NCBI GenBank assembly: GCA_944325345.1
Contig: CALUZV010000019.1
Span: 1 to 64,000, forward strand
DNA: 64,000 nucleotides
Source: an uncultured Parabacteroides sp.
GTDB lineage: Bacteria > Bacteroidota > Bacteroidia > Bacteroidales > Tannerellaceae
Reading direction: 5' to 3'
Part shown: positions 19,279 to 28,076 of the stretch, piece after piece
Position numbering within the stretch: position 1 is the stretch's first letter
Layout of the letters: every line of letters starts with the position of its first letter
The notes under the pieces: generated by a model
Told to the model about the DNA's origin: nothing
Seen by the model: the letters and a program-made list of their open reading frames with translations, nothing else
The model's database searches: none
Translations under genes and position numbers: made by a program

Positions 19279-20938
19279 ATTTTCCGCCTCCCAAGAATTC
19301 CCGTAGCAAAGAGGTCTGCGGGAGTTCTTCTTTGGGAATACTGGTGAAATATTGCAGGAATCTGAGCAGACGATAGGCTTCCACGAATGCTGGCGACGAT
19401 TCCGGCACTTCCCTAAGTATCGGTTCGACATACGGACGCAGTGCCGCCAGTTCATAGAGCATGGCGCTATTGAACATCGCATCGCATCGTTCCTGGAACG
19501 GGAATATCCATTTATTCTCGCCCCTCCGAACGCTGGGCCATCGTTGTATGGTCTGTTCCGCACTGTATCCTCTGAACTGAGCATCTCGGATGATGCGACG
19601 AAGCAACCGGTTGTCCGTGGTAGGTATCCAGTTGTGGTCATCCAGGGAGATTGTCGTCAGCGCAGATACATAGATGCGGTACTTCAGGTTGTCGTCCAAG
19701 TAGGATGTTAGTTCCGGGTTGAGGGCATGGATGCCTTCGATGACAACTATAGCGTTCGGTTGCAACTTCAGTTTCTTTCCCCGAAAAACTCGACGTCCTG
19801 TGGCAAAATCGAAGGAGGGTAATTCGATTTCTTCCCCTGCCAGGAGCCGTTTAAGGTCATTGTTGAAATAAGGTATATCTACCGCGTACAACGATTCAAA
19901 GTCGTACTCGCCATCTGCATCTTTCGGTGTGTCTTCCCGATTGACAAAATAATCATCCAGGGATATCCCGACCGGACGAAGCTTGTTTGTTACCAGTTGT
20001 ATTTCCAACCGTTTGCAGGTCGTCGTCTTTCCCGACGAAGAAGGACCGGCTATGAGCACGATACGTGTCCCTTGCTTGTAACGCTCCGCAATCTCTTCTG
20101 CAATATGTGCAATTTGTTTCTCCTGTATAGCTTCGGATACCATAATAACCTCCGACGCCATCCCTCGTTGTATCGCGAGGTTTAAGTCTCCCACATTGTC
20201 CAAACCCAGAGCTTCCAGAAGCCCGAGGTGTTCTTTATATACAGCAAGCATCTTTTCCTGATGCACAAAGGGTGCAATATTTTCCGGATTTTCCCGTTGT
20301 GGTACACGAAGGAGTACTCCATCGGAATAAGGCATCAGGTCGAATACACGGATATACCCTGTCGAGGGCGTCAAGCATCCATAGAAGTAATTGATATAGC
20401 CGTCCAGCTCGTAGTAGGTCGTATAGAGCATACCGGTCGTCTCTATCAGCCGCACTTTATCCATCATGCCCCGCTGGCGGAACATTTCCGCCGCATCTAC
20501 TGTATGGACGATTTTGCGATGGAAGGGTAGGTCAGCATCTATGATTTCCTGCATTCGTTTTTTGATGTTTTCCATTTCGGCTGCATTTACTTTCCGATTA
20601 TAGACATTCAAAAAACAATAATATCCTTTCGACACCGAGTGTTCGAGCCTCAAAATCGCATCGGGAAGTACATCATAGACTGCTTTGGAAAAGATATGGC
20701 ACAAGGAACGGATATAAGTCCGCATCCCAGCCGGACTGGTGTAATCGACAAACTCAATATCTTTAGGCTGCCAGCAACAGAACGTCAGATCTTCTGTCCG
20801 ATTGTTCACCTGGGCACTCAAAACCGTATGATTTAGTGGCTCCCCGACTATCTTGTAAATGTCTAACAAAGAAGAACCAATAGGCACCTCATAAAAACGA
20901 GAGGTATTTTTACAATAAATACTGATATTTTCAAGCAT
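19268..20938 (-). CDS. Nucleoside (uridine-type) kinase with TGS/ThrRS-like N-terminus
   Basis: This 556-residue protein starts at MLENISIYC (20938); the frame is open further upstream, but homologues begin here. Residues 1-65 look like a TGS domain, and about 70-220 resemble the second additional domain of threonyl-tRNA synthetase. From about residue 270 a phosphoribulokinase/uridine-kinase P-loop domain follows: GPSSSGKT (298-305), ISLDDYF, VIEGIHALNP. It probably phosphorylates uridine or a related nucleoside; the role of the ThrRS-like half is unclear. The gene is divergent from the Na/Pi transporter. Confidence 0.85.
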   Translation of the reverse strand: MLENISIYCKNTSRFYEVPIGSSLLDIYKIVGEPLNHTVLSAQVNNRTEDLTFCCWQPKDIEFVDYTSPAGMRTYIRSLCHIFSKAVYDVLPDAILRLEHSVSKGYYCFLNVYNRKVNAAEMENIKKRMQEIIDADLPFHRKIVHTVDAAEMFRQRGMMDKVRLIETTGMLYTTYYELDGYINYFYGCLTPSTGYIRVFDLMPYSDGVLLRVPQRENPENIAPFVHQEKMLAVYKEHLGLLEALGLDNVGDLNLAIQRGMASEVIMVSEAIQEKQIAHIAEEIAERYKQGTRIVLIAGPSSSGKTTTCKRLEIQLVTNKLRPVGISLDDYFVNREDTPKDADGEYDFESLYAVDIPYFNNDLKRLLAGEEIELPSFDFATGRRVFRGKKLKLQPNAIVVIEGIHALNPELTSYLDDNLKYRIYVSALTTISLDDHNWIPTTDNRLLRRIIRDAQFRGYSAEQTIQRWPSVRRGENKWIFPFQERCDAMFNSAMLYELAALRPYVEPILREVPESSPAFVEAYRLLRFLQYFTSIPKEELPQTSLLREFLGGGKFKY

Positions 20939-20971
20939 ACATATTTCGTTTTTAATTTGTAATTTTGTCTC

Positions 20972-20979
20972 CAAAGTTA
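20972..20979 (-). promoter_or_regulatory. Probable -7 box for the nucleoside kinase gene
   Basis: On the minus strand this reads TAACTTTG, matching TAnnTTTG, 34 bases before the start at 20938, in the short divergent gap shared with the Na/Pi transporter gene. Confidence 0.4.
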
Positions 20980-21020
20980 GGAATATTAATCGGACTTCGG
21001 TCCACATTGATAAAATTTAC

Positions 21021-22706
21021 ATGAACTATTCTCTAATCGACTTGCTACGACTGCTCGGCTCTTTGGGTCTCTTCCTCTACGGAATGAAGATCATGAGCGA
21101 AGGATTGCAGAAATTCGCCGGCGACAGTCTCCGACGGATTCTCACTGCTATGACAACGAACCGGATAACGGGTGTCCTCACCGGTATGCTGATTACTGCC
21201 CTTATCCAATCCTCTTCTGCAACCACGGTAATGGTGGTTAGTTTCGTAAACGCCGGTCTTTTGACACTTACGCAATCTATCGGCGTGATTATGGGTGCCA
21301 ACATCGGAACCACAGTTACTGCGTGGATTATATCTGCCCTTGGCTTCAAGGTCGATATTTCTTCCTTCGCGCTACCCTTGCTGGCCTTCGCAATTCCCCT
21401 TTTCTTCTCGGAAAAAAGTTCCCGAAAGTCCATCGGAGAGTTTATCTTCGGATTTTCTTTCCTCTTCATGGGCTTGGAGGGCTTAAAGGTCAATGCACCA
21501 GACCTCAGCGCCAATCCGGATATGTTGGCGTTCGTGCAGAACTATACCGACATGGGATTCTTCTCAATCCTCTTGTTCTTATTCATTGGTACGGTGCTGA
21601 CGATGATTGTCCAGGCGTCGGCCGCTACAATGGCCATTACATTAATTATGTGTGCCAACGGATGGATTGATTTCCACCTTGGAGTAGCCTTGGTCATGGG
21701 CGAAAATATCGGAACGACTATCACAGCCAATCTCGCCGCGCTGACCGGAAATACCCAGGCACGACGGGCAGCCCTCGCACACTTAGTTTTTAATATCTTT
21801 GGTGTCTGCTGGGTCCTTATCTTATTTTATCCTTTCACCAGCACCGTGTCTTGGTTTGTTACAAACGTAATGCATGTGGCTGATCCCGCAGTTGCTGTCT
21901 CCTTCAAATTAGCTTGTTTCCATAGTGCCTTCAATATTACCAATACGTGTATAATGATATGGTTTATACCGCTGATAGAGAAAACCGTCTGCACAATCAT
22001 CCGTCCGAAGGCCGAGGACGAGGAATATCGCCTGCGCTACATCACCGGCGGTATGCTTTCGACAGCAGAGCTTTCGATACTCCAGGCTCAAAAGGAAATC
22101 ACCCTCTTCGCCGAACGTACTGCACGTATGTTTAATATGGTAAAGGAACTTTTCTATGAAAAGAATGAAGATGTGTTCCTGAAGACCTATAACCGGGTGG
22201 AAAAATACGAGAGCATCAGCGACAGGATGGAAATCGAGATAGCCAACTACTTGACCGAGGTATCAGAAGGCCGTTTAAGTTCGGAAAGTAAGGAAGAGAT
22301 ACGTGTCATGCTCCGTGCCGTCTCCGAAATCGAGAGTATTGCTGATTCCTGCAACAATCTGGCGCGAAGCATACGTCGCCGAAACGAATTCAAGTCTGTT
22401 TTCACGCCAGAGCAAAACCAGCATCTTGACAAGATGTTTGAACTCGTCTCGCAGGCTCTCGACCGCATGAATGTCCTTATGCATAAGACAGAATTTGATA
22501 AGAATGACATCAATCCATCCTATAATTTGGAGAATGAAATCAACAATTACCGTAGCCAACTAAAATCACGGAATATTGAAGATATCAACAACAAACTTTA
22601 CCAATATCAGGACGGAGTCTATTATATGGACATGGTAAGCGAGAGTGAAAAACTCGGAGACTATATATTGAACGTCGTACAGGCACTTATCGAGAAGAAA
22701 ATATAA
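21021..22706 (+). CDS. Na/Pi cotransporter family protein with PhoU-like tail
   Basis: This 561-residue protein has two Na/Pi-cotransporter repeats in the membrane half (QSSSATTVMVVSFVNAG in the first, VQASAATMAITLIMCANG in the second, each followed by a G-N/E-IGTT segment). A C-terminal PhoU-like helical region (about 350-550) contains AERTARMFNMVKELF and RAVSEIESIADSCNNLARS. It probably imports phosphate with sodium across the inner membrane, or may act in phosphate balance like YjbB. Length is typical. It is followed immediately by repeat array C. Confidence 0.92.
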   Translation: MNYSLIDLLRLLGSLGLFLYGMKIMSEGLQKFAGDSLRRILTAMTTNRITGVLTGMLITALIQSSSATTVMVVSFVNAGLLTLTQSIGVIMGANIGTTVTAWIISALGFKVDISSFALPLLAFAIPLFFSEKSSRKSIGEFIFGFSFLFMGLEGLKVNAPDLSANPDMLAFVQNYTDMGFFSILLFLFIGTVLTMIVQASAATMAITLIMCANGWIDFHLGVALVMGENIGTTITANLAALTGNTQARRAALAHLVFNIFGVCWVLILFYPFTSTVSWFVTNVMHVADPAVAVSFKLACFHSAFNITNTCIMIWFIPLIEKTVCTIIRPKAEDEEYRLRYITGGMLSTAELSILQAQKEITLFAERTARMFNMVKELFYEKNEDVFLKTYNRVEKYESISDRMEIEIANYLTEVSEGRLSSESKEEIRVMLRAVSEIESIADSCNNLARSIRRRNEFKSVFTPEQNQHLDKMFELVSQALDRMNVLMHKTEFDKNDINPSYNLENEINNYRSQLKSRNIEDINNKLYQYQDGVYYMDMVSESEKLGDYILNVVQALIEKKI

Positions 22707-22715
22707 TGTCTCCAT

Positions 22716-22881
22716 GCAACAAAAGGGATATTTCTGACAAAAAAACACATTCTTACACGCAAAAAGATGCTTTTCCGTACGAAATATCCCTTTTGAAATG
22801 CAAAAAGTATCCATTTCTCCCGAAAAGTGTCTTTTTGATAGCAAGAAGATACTTTTCCGGCGGGAATGGGGACATTTTCAT
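22716..22881. repeat. Tandem array C: 41-43 bp units
   Basis: Degenerate units beginning GCAA(A/C)A(A/G) start at 22716, 22759, 22800 and 22841, with segments such as AAGATGCTTTTCCG and AAGATACTTTTCCGG. The array starts 10 bases after the Na/Pi transporter stop. With the downstream promoter it fills the 303-base gap; no gene is seen. Degeneracy is higher than in arrays A, B, D and I. Confidence 0.6.
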
Positions 22882-22938
22882 CCTGCATGAATCTATATAT
22901 TAAAAATAGTTAAAATATAGAATTTGCCCCGATGGGAA

Positions 22939-22970
22939 TTTGGAAAAACCAAAAACGTCCCTTAATTTTG
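22939..22970 (+). promoter_or_regulatory. Bacteroidetes consensus promoter
   Basis: TTTG at 22939-22942 and TAATTTTG at 22963-22970 are separated by 20 bases, an exact match to the -33/-7 consensus. It should drive the plus-strand group starting at 23010. Confidence 0.75.
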
Positions 22971-23009
22971 CAATCGGTATTTTATTATTAACATATAAGC
23001 AAAGCCAAT

Positions 23010-23813
23010 ATGAAATTAGTACTTACATTAAATTTGCAACGTCTGAAGACACAAGAAGATTTTGGACATCAAAAATTCACTTTATTATTAACCGATAAGT
23101 TTCTTTCCGGTTTGCAGGGAGACGTCGAAGACGGCCCCCAAGTACAAAGTGCGGAATCATCACTTCCCCCAAAACTTCAAAGGGCAATCGCGGCTTTTCG
23201 GGTAGCATTCAACGACTTTGACGATGCGCTTAAAGAGCCAAACAAGAATGCCGTTACAAAGTATCTTACTTCTATGGATAAAGCGCGTGAGAAATCATGG
23301 CGTTTGGCTAAGAAGTATTTGAAAATAATGGCATCGCACCCCGACGCATCGGTTGCTAAGATTGCAAACGAGGGAGTCTTTATCTTTGAAAAGTATAGTG
23401 ATCCGACAAAACTCTCGCAGACGGAGGCGAACGGTATATTCCACAATCTACTACAGGACATCGAAAAGATGGGCACCACAAAACGCCAGAAAATCTATTT
23501 CGATCCTTGGTATGAAAGTATGAAAGAAAACGACGATGCCTTTCTCGAGGCCGACCAACAACGGACTGACGAGGAAAAGAATCGTCGGGTCGGCATTGTG
23601 CAGAATATGCGCAAGGCTGCCGATGACGCATACGACGAATTAGTCAAATCTATCAATATTGCTGTCCAAATCGACGAGGAAACGGACTATACTGATTATG
23701 TTAATTCGTTGAACGTCGGGATAGAACGGCAGATGACTACCTTAAAAGGCCGCGCGACCAGACGAAAGAACAGTTTGGCTGAAGAAGACAACGACCGTCC
23801 AACCGTAGAATAG
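23010..23813 (+). CDS. Conserved Bacteroidales protein of unknown function (DUF6261-like)
   Basis: This 267-residue protein is mainly helical and charged, with no signal peptide or membrane segment. The layout (N-terminal helical region, then AYDELVKSINIAVQIDEETDYTDYVNSLN, then a basic tail TLKGRATRRKN) recalls the DUF6261 proteins of Bacteroides and Parabacteroides; I am only moderately sure of this family. No catalytic motif is evident. It has its own consensus promoter, and its stop is directly followed by the DUF1599 gene, so it may head the transcript that runs towards tpiA and folE. Confidence 0.65.
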   Translation: MKLVLTLNLQRLKTQEDFGHQKFTLLLTDKFLSGLQGDVEDGPQVQSAESSLPPKLQRAIAAFRVAFNDFDDALKEPNKNAVTKYLTSMDKAREKSWRLAKKYLKIMASHPDASVAKIANEGVFIFEKYSDPTKLSQTEANGIFHNLLQDIEKMGTTKRQKIYFDPWYESMKENDDAFLEADQQRTDEEKNRRVGIVQNMRKAADDAYDELVKSINIAVQIDEETDYTDYVNSLNVGIERQMTTLKGRATRRKNSLAEEDNDRPTVE

Positions 23814-23814
23814 T

Positions 23815-24357
23815 ATGCAAAAGACAGAAGAACAATTTGAACAAGTGATAGCGGTTTGCCGCGATATATTCAACAAGAAACTGGCCGATTATGGACCATC
23901 GTGGCGGATAATGCGCCCCTGTTCCATCACCGACCAGCTGTTTATCAAGGCAAACCGCATTCGCAGTCTCGAGACGAAAGGAATCAGTATGGTGAACGAA
24001 GGGATACGCCCCGAGTTTATCGCAATCGTGAACTATGGCATCATCGGCCTTATCCAGATAGCCCTGGGGTATGCGGACAAGACCGATATCAGCAACGAGG
24101 AAGCACTGGAGCTGTACGACAAATATATGACGCAGACCAAGGAACTTATGTATGCCAAAAACCATGACTACGACGAGGCCTGGCGGAGTATGCGCATCAG
24201 TTCTTATACCGATTTAATCCTGATGAAGCTCTATCGCACGAAACAAATAGAAGACCACGATGGGCTGACACAGATTTCCGAAGGGATAGATGCCAATTAC
24301 ATGGATATGGTAAACTATGCGCTATTCGGACTTATCAAATTAGACTTTGGCGAATAA
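23815..24357 (+). CDS. DUF1599 (nucleotide modification-associated domain 1) protein
   Basis: This 180-residue soluble protein consists of two related halves: DYGPSWRIMRPCSITDQLFIKANRIRSLE (about 22-50) and DYDEAWRSMRISSYTDLILMKLYRTKQIE (about 117-145), each followed by a short helix ending NYG/NYA and GLI. This is the DUF1599 pattern found in Bacteroidetes. The domain occurs near nucleotide- or phage-modification genes in other organisms, but its activity is unproven. It starts one base after the preceding stop and sits 18 bases before the BT_3928-type gene. Confidence 0.85.
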   Translation: MQKTEEQFEQVIAVCRDIFNKKLADYGPSWRIMRPCSITDQLFIKANRIRSLETKGISMVNEGIRPEFIAIVNYGIIGLIQIALGYADKTDISNEEALELYDKYMTQTKELMYAKNHDYDEAWRSMRISSYTDLILMKLYRTKQIEDHDGLTQISEGIDANYMDMVNYALFGLIKLDFGE

Positions 24358-24375
24358 AGAACAGACGGAGCAGAG

Positions 24376-25665
24376 ATGAATGGGAAGGAGACAATACAGA
24401 AAATAACGGCGGAGTGCGCTCGCGTGCTCCTGGGAGTAGTTTTTATATTCTCGGGAACCGTGAAAGCCATCGACCCGGTAGGAGGGGCGATAAAAATCGA
24501 CGATTATTTAATCGCCTTCCATCTGGAATTTCTGAAAATATTCTCGGTTTTGCTCTCGATGAACCTGTCGGCGCTGGAATTTACCTTGGGCGTATGCATG
24601 TTGCTGGGAGTTTACCGGAGATACAGTTCATTTTTGACCTTGGCGTTTATGTTGGTGATGACACCCTTGACGCTATATCTTGCGCTCTATAATCCCGTGT
24701 CGGATTGTGGTTGTTTTGGCGACGCCGTGGTGCTGACGAACTGGCAGACATTCTATAAGAACATCGTTTTGCTGGCGGCGGCGGTGATAGCATTCCGCTA
24801 CAATCAGAAACTGTTGCAAATCTATACCTATAAAGCCTACTGGTTCGTGGCCATTTTTGGATATGTTTTTGCAATCTTGTTTTCAGTCCGGAACTATAAT
24901 CATCTGCCGATAATCGACTTTCGTCCCTACAAAATAGGAACTAATATCCCGGAGAAGATGGCTATCCCGGAAGGAGCACCGGAAGATGAATACGAATACT
25001 CCTTTATTTACGAAAAAGATGGGATACAGCAAGAGTTTACCTTGGATAATTATCCCGCCGAAGACTCGACTTGGACATTTGTGGATTCCAAGACAACACT
25101 TATAAAGAAAGGCTACGTCCCACCCATTTCCGGCTTCCAACTGACCGACTTTTCGGGCGAAGACCGGACGATGGAAATCCTGGAAGATACAGCAGCTGTC
25201 TTTCTGCTCATATCCCCGAACCTGACAGAAGCATCTGACGAGCGAATCGATGAAATCAACAACGCGTATGACTATGCCCAAGAAAGAGAGCTACAGTTTT
25301 ATTGCCTGACCGGTTCTACTCCGGAGGAAATCAACCTATGGATAGACTATACGGGAGCGGAATATCCGTTCTTATATGCCGATGCCACCGTGTTGAAAAC
25401 AATCGTTCGGGCAAATCCCGGGCTGATGCTCCTGAAAGGAGGTAATATCCTGATGAAATGGCATTATAATGACATACCCCCAGAAGAGGCGTTCAATGCA
25501 CAAATCTCGGCCATTTTGGAGGGAAAAACAGATTCTGCAAAAGAAGATGCTCGAAAATGGGGCATATTATTAAGTTTTGCCGTACCTTTGTTGCTGGTTT
25601 GGATATATGATTACGCCAAACACAGGCGGAAGCAGTCCCGGACGGAAGCAGCGACCGCAAAATAA
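24376..25665 (+). CDS. BT_3928-type membrane protein (DoxX/MauE-like plus thioredoxin-like domain)
   Basis: This 429-residue protein starts with a four-helix DoxX/MauE-like membrane unit (LLGVVFIFSGTVKAIDPVGG; NPVSDCGCFGDAVVL with paired Cys), then a further helix near 160-175. A soluble part (about 240-390) resembles a thioredoxin fold without a clear CxxC. A last membrane helix lies near 395-415, with a basic tail. The DCGC motif suggests a role in thiol redox or membrane quinone chemistry, but this is inference. The order DUF1599, this gene, tpiA, SPOR gene, folE is one I associate with Bacteroidales genomes. Confidence 0.8.
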   Translation: MNGKETIQKITAECARVLLGVVFIFSGTVKAIDPVGGAIKIDDYLIAFHLEFLKIFSVLLSMNLSALEFTLGVCMLLGVYRRYSSFLTLAFMLVMTPLTLYLALYNPVSDCGCFGDAVVLTNWQTFYKNIVLLAAAVIAFRYNQKLLQIYTYKAYWFVAIFGYVFAILFSVRNYNHLPIIDFRPYKIGTNIPEKMAIPEGAPEDEYEYSFIYEKDGIQQEFTLDNYPAEDSTWTFVDSKTTLIKKGYVPPISGFQLTDFSGEDRTMEILEDTAAVFLLISPNLTEASDERIDEINNAYDYAQERELQFYCLTGSTPEEINLWIDYTGAEYPFLYADATVLKTIVRANPGLMLLKGGNILMKWHYNDIPPEEAFNAQISAILEGKTDSAKEDARKWGILLSFAVPLLLVWIYDYAKHRRKQSRTEAATAK

Positions 25666-25709
25666 TATCAGAATTCGATTATTTACAATAAATTTAAAAG
25701 CAAATAAGT

Positions 25710-26471
25710 ATGAGAAAGAACATTGTAGCAGGAAACTGGAAAATGAATACCACTCTTGCAGAAGGTTTGGAATTAGCGAAAGGATTAAATGAAGCCTTGA
25801 AGAACAAGACTACGAATTGCGATGTAATCATCGGTACTCCGTTCACACACTTGGCAAGTGTAGCCGCAGCAATTGATACCAACAAGATAGGTGTGGCTGC
25901 TGAAAACTGCGCAGACAAGGAAAAGGGGGCATTCACTGGTGAAGTATCTGCAGCAATGGTTGCTTCGACAGGTGCAAAGTACGTTATTCTTGGACACTCA
26001 GAGCGCCGCGCATATTATCATGAAACTCCGGAAATCTTAAAGACTAAAGTTGAATTGGCATTGGCTAACGGTTTGACTCCTATCTTCTGCATCGGAGAAG
26101 TATTGGCAGAGCGCGAAGCAGGCAAGCATTTCGAAGTGGTAGATGCTCAAATCGAAGGATCTTTGTTTAATCTCTCAGCAGAAGACTTCTCCAAGATAAT
26201 TTTGGCTTACGAACCTGTTTGGGCTATCGGTACCGGCAAGACAGCTACGGCTGACCAGGCAGAAGAGATTCATGCACACATTCGTGCCACTCTCGCAGCT
26301 AAATATGGACAGGAAATCGCCGATAATTGCACTATCCTCTACGGCGGAAGCTGCAATGGCGGCAACGCAAAGGAACTTTTTGCTAAGCCCGACGTTGATG
26401 GCGGTCTGATTGGTGGTGCTTCTCTCTCAGTTGAGAAGTTTATGCCGATTATTGAAGCTTTCGATAAATAA
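25710..26471 (+). CDS. tpiA: Triosephosphate isomerase
   Basis: This 253-residue glycolytic enzyme interconverts glyceraldehyde 3-phosphate and dihydroxyacetone phosphate. Key sites are visible: NWKMN with the substrate Lys, ILGHSERR with the electrophilic His, [13 protein letters not shown] with catalytic Glu and the flexible loop 6, and [10 protein letters not shown] and GGLIGGASL for phosphate binding. Length is normal. Codon use (GCA, GAA, AAC rich) differs from the GC-richer neighbours and fits high expression. Confidence 0.98.
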   Translation: MRKNIVAGNWKMNTTLAEGLELAKGLNEALKNKTTNCDVIIGTPFTHLASVAAAIDTNKIGVAAENCADKEKGAFTGEVSAAMVASTGAKYVILGHSERRAYYHETPEILKTKVELALANGLTPIFCIGEVLAEREAGKHFEVVDAQIEGSLFNLSAEDFSKIILAYEPVWAIGTGKTATADQAEEIHAHIRATLAAKYGQEIADNCTILYGGSCNGGNAKELFAKPDVDGGLIGGASLSVEKFMPIIEAFDK

Positions 26472-26570
26472 GTAAAGTAATTAGAGCATGGGGAAAAGAG
26501 GATGGAGGAGGCCGGAAGGCATCTCTCTCCGTACTTTTTTCTTCATGCTTCCTTTTTTAATATATAAAAC

Positions 26571-27077
26571 ATGAAGATTACTCACTTTCTCTCCCTCTTC
26601 GCCCTGCTTTCCGCTTCTCCAATCATGTCCCAGGAGCAAGATACGATTCCTGCGGAACCGGCATATACCATTTTCGACAATTTAGCCAAGCATGAAGCGG
26701 GGAAAGGAGTCGTTACCATCCACCAATCAGAGGCTATCCGCAATTTAGTAGGTGCCTGCAAGTTCGGCAAGGACGTAGAAACGACGGACGATGAGACCTT
26801 CCTCAAAATCCAGGGCTTTCGCACCCAAGTTTTCTCGGGCAACAACCAGCGGAAGTCTAAAGACGAAGCGTTTAATAAAGAGAAAGAGATAAAAGAGCTT
26901 TTTCCGGAGCTGCCAACCTATGTTACCTACACAGCACCCTTCTGGAAACTCCGCGTAGGCGATTTCCGCTCGCACGAAGAGGCTTATCAAGCGCTCCGGC
27001 AGCTTATGGCGGCCTTCCCGGCATACGCCAAAGAAATGTATATAGTCAAGGAAGAAGTAAAAATACCTTTGAATTGA
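26571..27077 (+). CDS. Exported SPOR-domain protein
   Basis: This 168-residue protein has a signal peptide (ending near PIMSQ) and a C-terminal SPOR-type fold from about residue 90: [20 protein letters not shown], then [27 protein letters not shown] domains bind denuded peptidoglycan, so a periplasmic envelope role is likely. It lies about 100 bases after tpiA, with a T-rich imperfect hairpin in the gap, and 4 bases before folE. Confidence 0.88.
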   Translation: MKITHFLSLFALLSASPIMSQEQDTIPAEPAYTIFDNLAKHEAGKGVVTIHQSEAIRNLVGACKFGKDVETTDDETFLKIQGFRTQVFSGNNQRKSKDEAFNKEKEIKELFPELPTYVTYTAPFWKLRVGDFRSHEEAYQALRQLMAAFPAYAKEMYIVKEEVKIPLN

Positions 27078-27081
27078 TAAA

Positions 27082-27672
27082 ATGACAGTATTCAACGAAG
27101 AACAGATATTAAAAAACCAGGAAACCCTCTCCGGCCATTATCGAGACATCCTTTCCCTCCTGGGAGAAGACCCCGAGCGCGAGGGACTGCTGAAAACCCC
27201 GCTGAGAGTAGCTAAAGCGATGCAATTTCTGACAAAAGGCTATCGCGAAGACCCCGAGGCCGTCCTCCGCTCCGCCATGTTCCAAGAGGAAGATTATAAG
27301 CAGATGGTCATTGTCAAGGATATCGACTTCTTTTCCCTCTGCGAGCACCACATGCTGCCTTTCTTCGGCAAGGCTCATGTCGCGTACATCCCCAAAAAGT
27401 ATATCACCGGCCTGAGCAAGATTCCGCGCGTCGTGGACATCTTTGCCCGCCGCCTGCAAATACAGGAACGGCTCACGATGCAGATAAAAGATTGCATCCA
27501 GAGGACGCTCGACCCCCTCGGCGTCATGGTCGTCATCGAGGCGCAGCACATGTGTATGCAGATGCGAGGGGTCGAAAAGCAAAACTCCCTCACCACGACC
27601 TCCGACTTCACCGGCTTCTTCCAGCAAGCCAAGACGCGCGAGGAATTTATGAATTTGATAAAGAAACGTTAG
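27082..27672 (+). CDS. folE: GTP cyclohydrolase I
   Basis: This 196-residue enzyme converts GTP to 7,8-dihydroneopterin triphosphate, the first step of folate (and queuosine-precursor) synthesis. Zinc ligands are visible in [12 protein letters not shown] and in [10 protein letters not shown]; the substrate loop [17 protein letters not shown] and the C-terminal TRSE-like segment [10 protein letters not shown] are intact. It lies 4 bases after the SPOR gene, so the two are co-transcribed, and it ends at a strong terminator. Confidence 0.97.
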   Translation: MTVFNEEQILKNQETLSGHYRDILSLLGEDPEREGLLKTPLRVAKAMQFLTKGYREDPEAVLRSAMFQEEDYKQMVIVKDIDFFSLCEHHMLPFFGKAHVAYIPKKYITGLSKIPRVVDIFARRLQIQERLTMQIKDCIQRTLDPLGVMVVIEAQHMCMQMRGVEKQNSLTTTSDFTGFFQQAKTREEFMNLIKKR

Positions 27673-27677
27673 CTCTC

Positions 27678-27702
27678 GCCCCCCGGCGGGGGCTTCTTTT
27701 TT
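27678..27702 (+). terminator. Rho-independent terminator after folE
   Basis: GCCCCC and GGGGGC form a 6-bp GC stem with a CGGC loop, followed by TTCTTTTTT, six bases after the folE stop. Confidence 0.88.
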
Positions 27703-27757
27703 ATTCCCCAAACCCTTCTTGGGTGCGCAGAAGCCTCCATTCTGAACCGGGAAAAGC

Positions 27758-27985
27758 AATTTTTGCGTGCAAAAAATGATTTTTCAAATCTGAAAAGCAA
27801 ATTTTTGCATGCAAAAGTGCCTTTGCAAACCTGAAAAATGGATTTTTGCGTGCAAAAGTTGGCTCTGCAAAATTGAAAAATGAATTTTTGCGCGCAAAAG
27901 TTGGCTTTTCAAATCTGCAAAACGATTTTTTGCGTGCAAAAAATGATTTTTCAAAACTGCAAAATGGATTTTTGCAGGCTAAAGA
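27758..27985. repeat. Tandem array D: 42-bp units with TTTTGC/GCAAAA hairpins
   Basis: TTTTGC starts at 27761, 27803, 27844, 27886, 27928 and 27970, a 41-42 bp period with six units. The core TTTTGCGTGCAAAA has a 6-bp stem and a 2-base loop. Units split into two similar halves containing TGCAAAAGTTG and TGCAAAATTG. It lies between the folE terminator and the leuS promoter. The reading frame open through the array is not leuS coding sequence. Confidence 0.9.
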
Positions 27986-28018
27986 GGGTTTTGCGTGGCG
28001 GCATTCCAAAACTTTCCG

Positions 28019-28026
28019 TACCTTTG
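28019..28026 (+). promoter_or_regulatory. Probable -7 box for leuS
   Basis: TACCTTTG matches TAnnTTTG and lies 50 bases before the leuS start at 28077. TTTG at 27990 is 25 bases upstream, slightly far for a -33 box. Confidence 0.5.
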
Positions 28027-28076
28027 CACGTCTTTATTTCAGGATAATACGAAAATACGATAAACATCATACGATT

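Noticed and set aside
27846..28076. N-terminal extension of leuS
   Set aside because: The frame stays open only because of the 42-bp array; the family N-terminus and the -7 box place the start at 28077.
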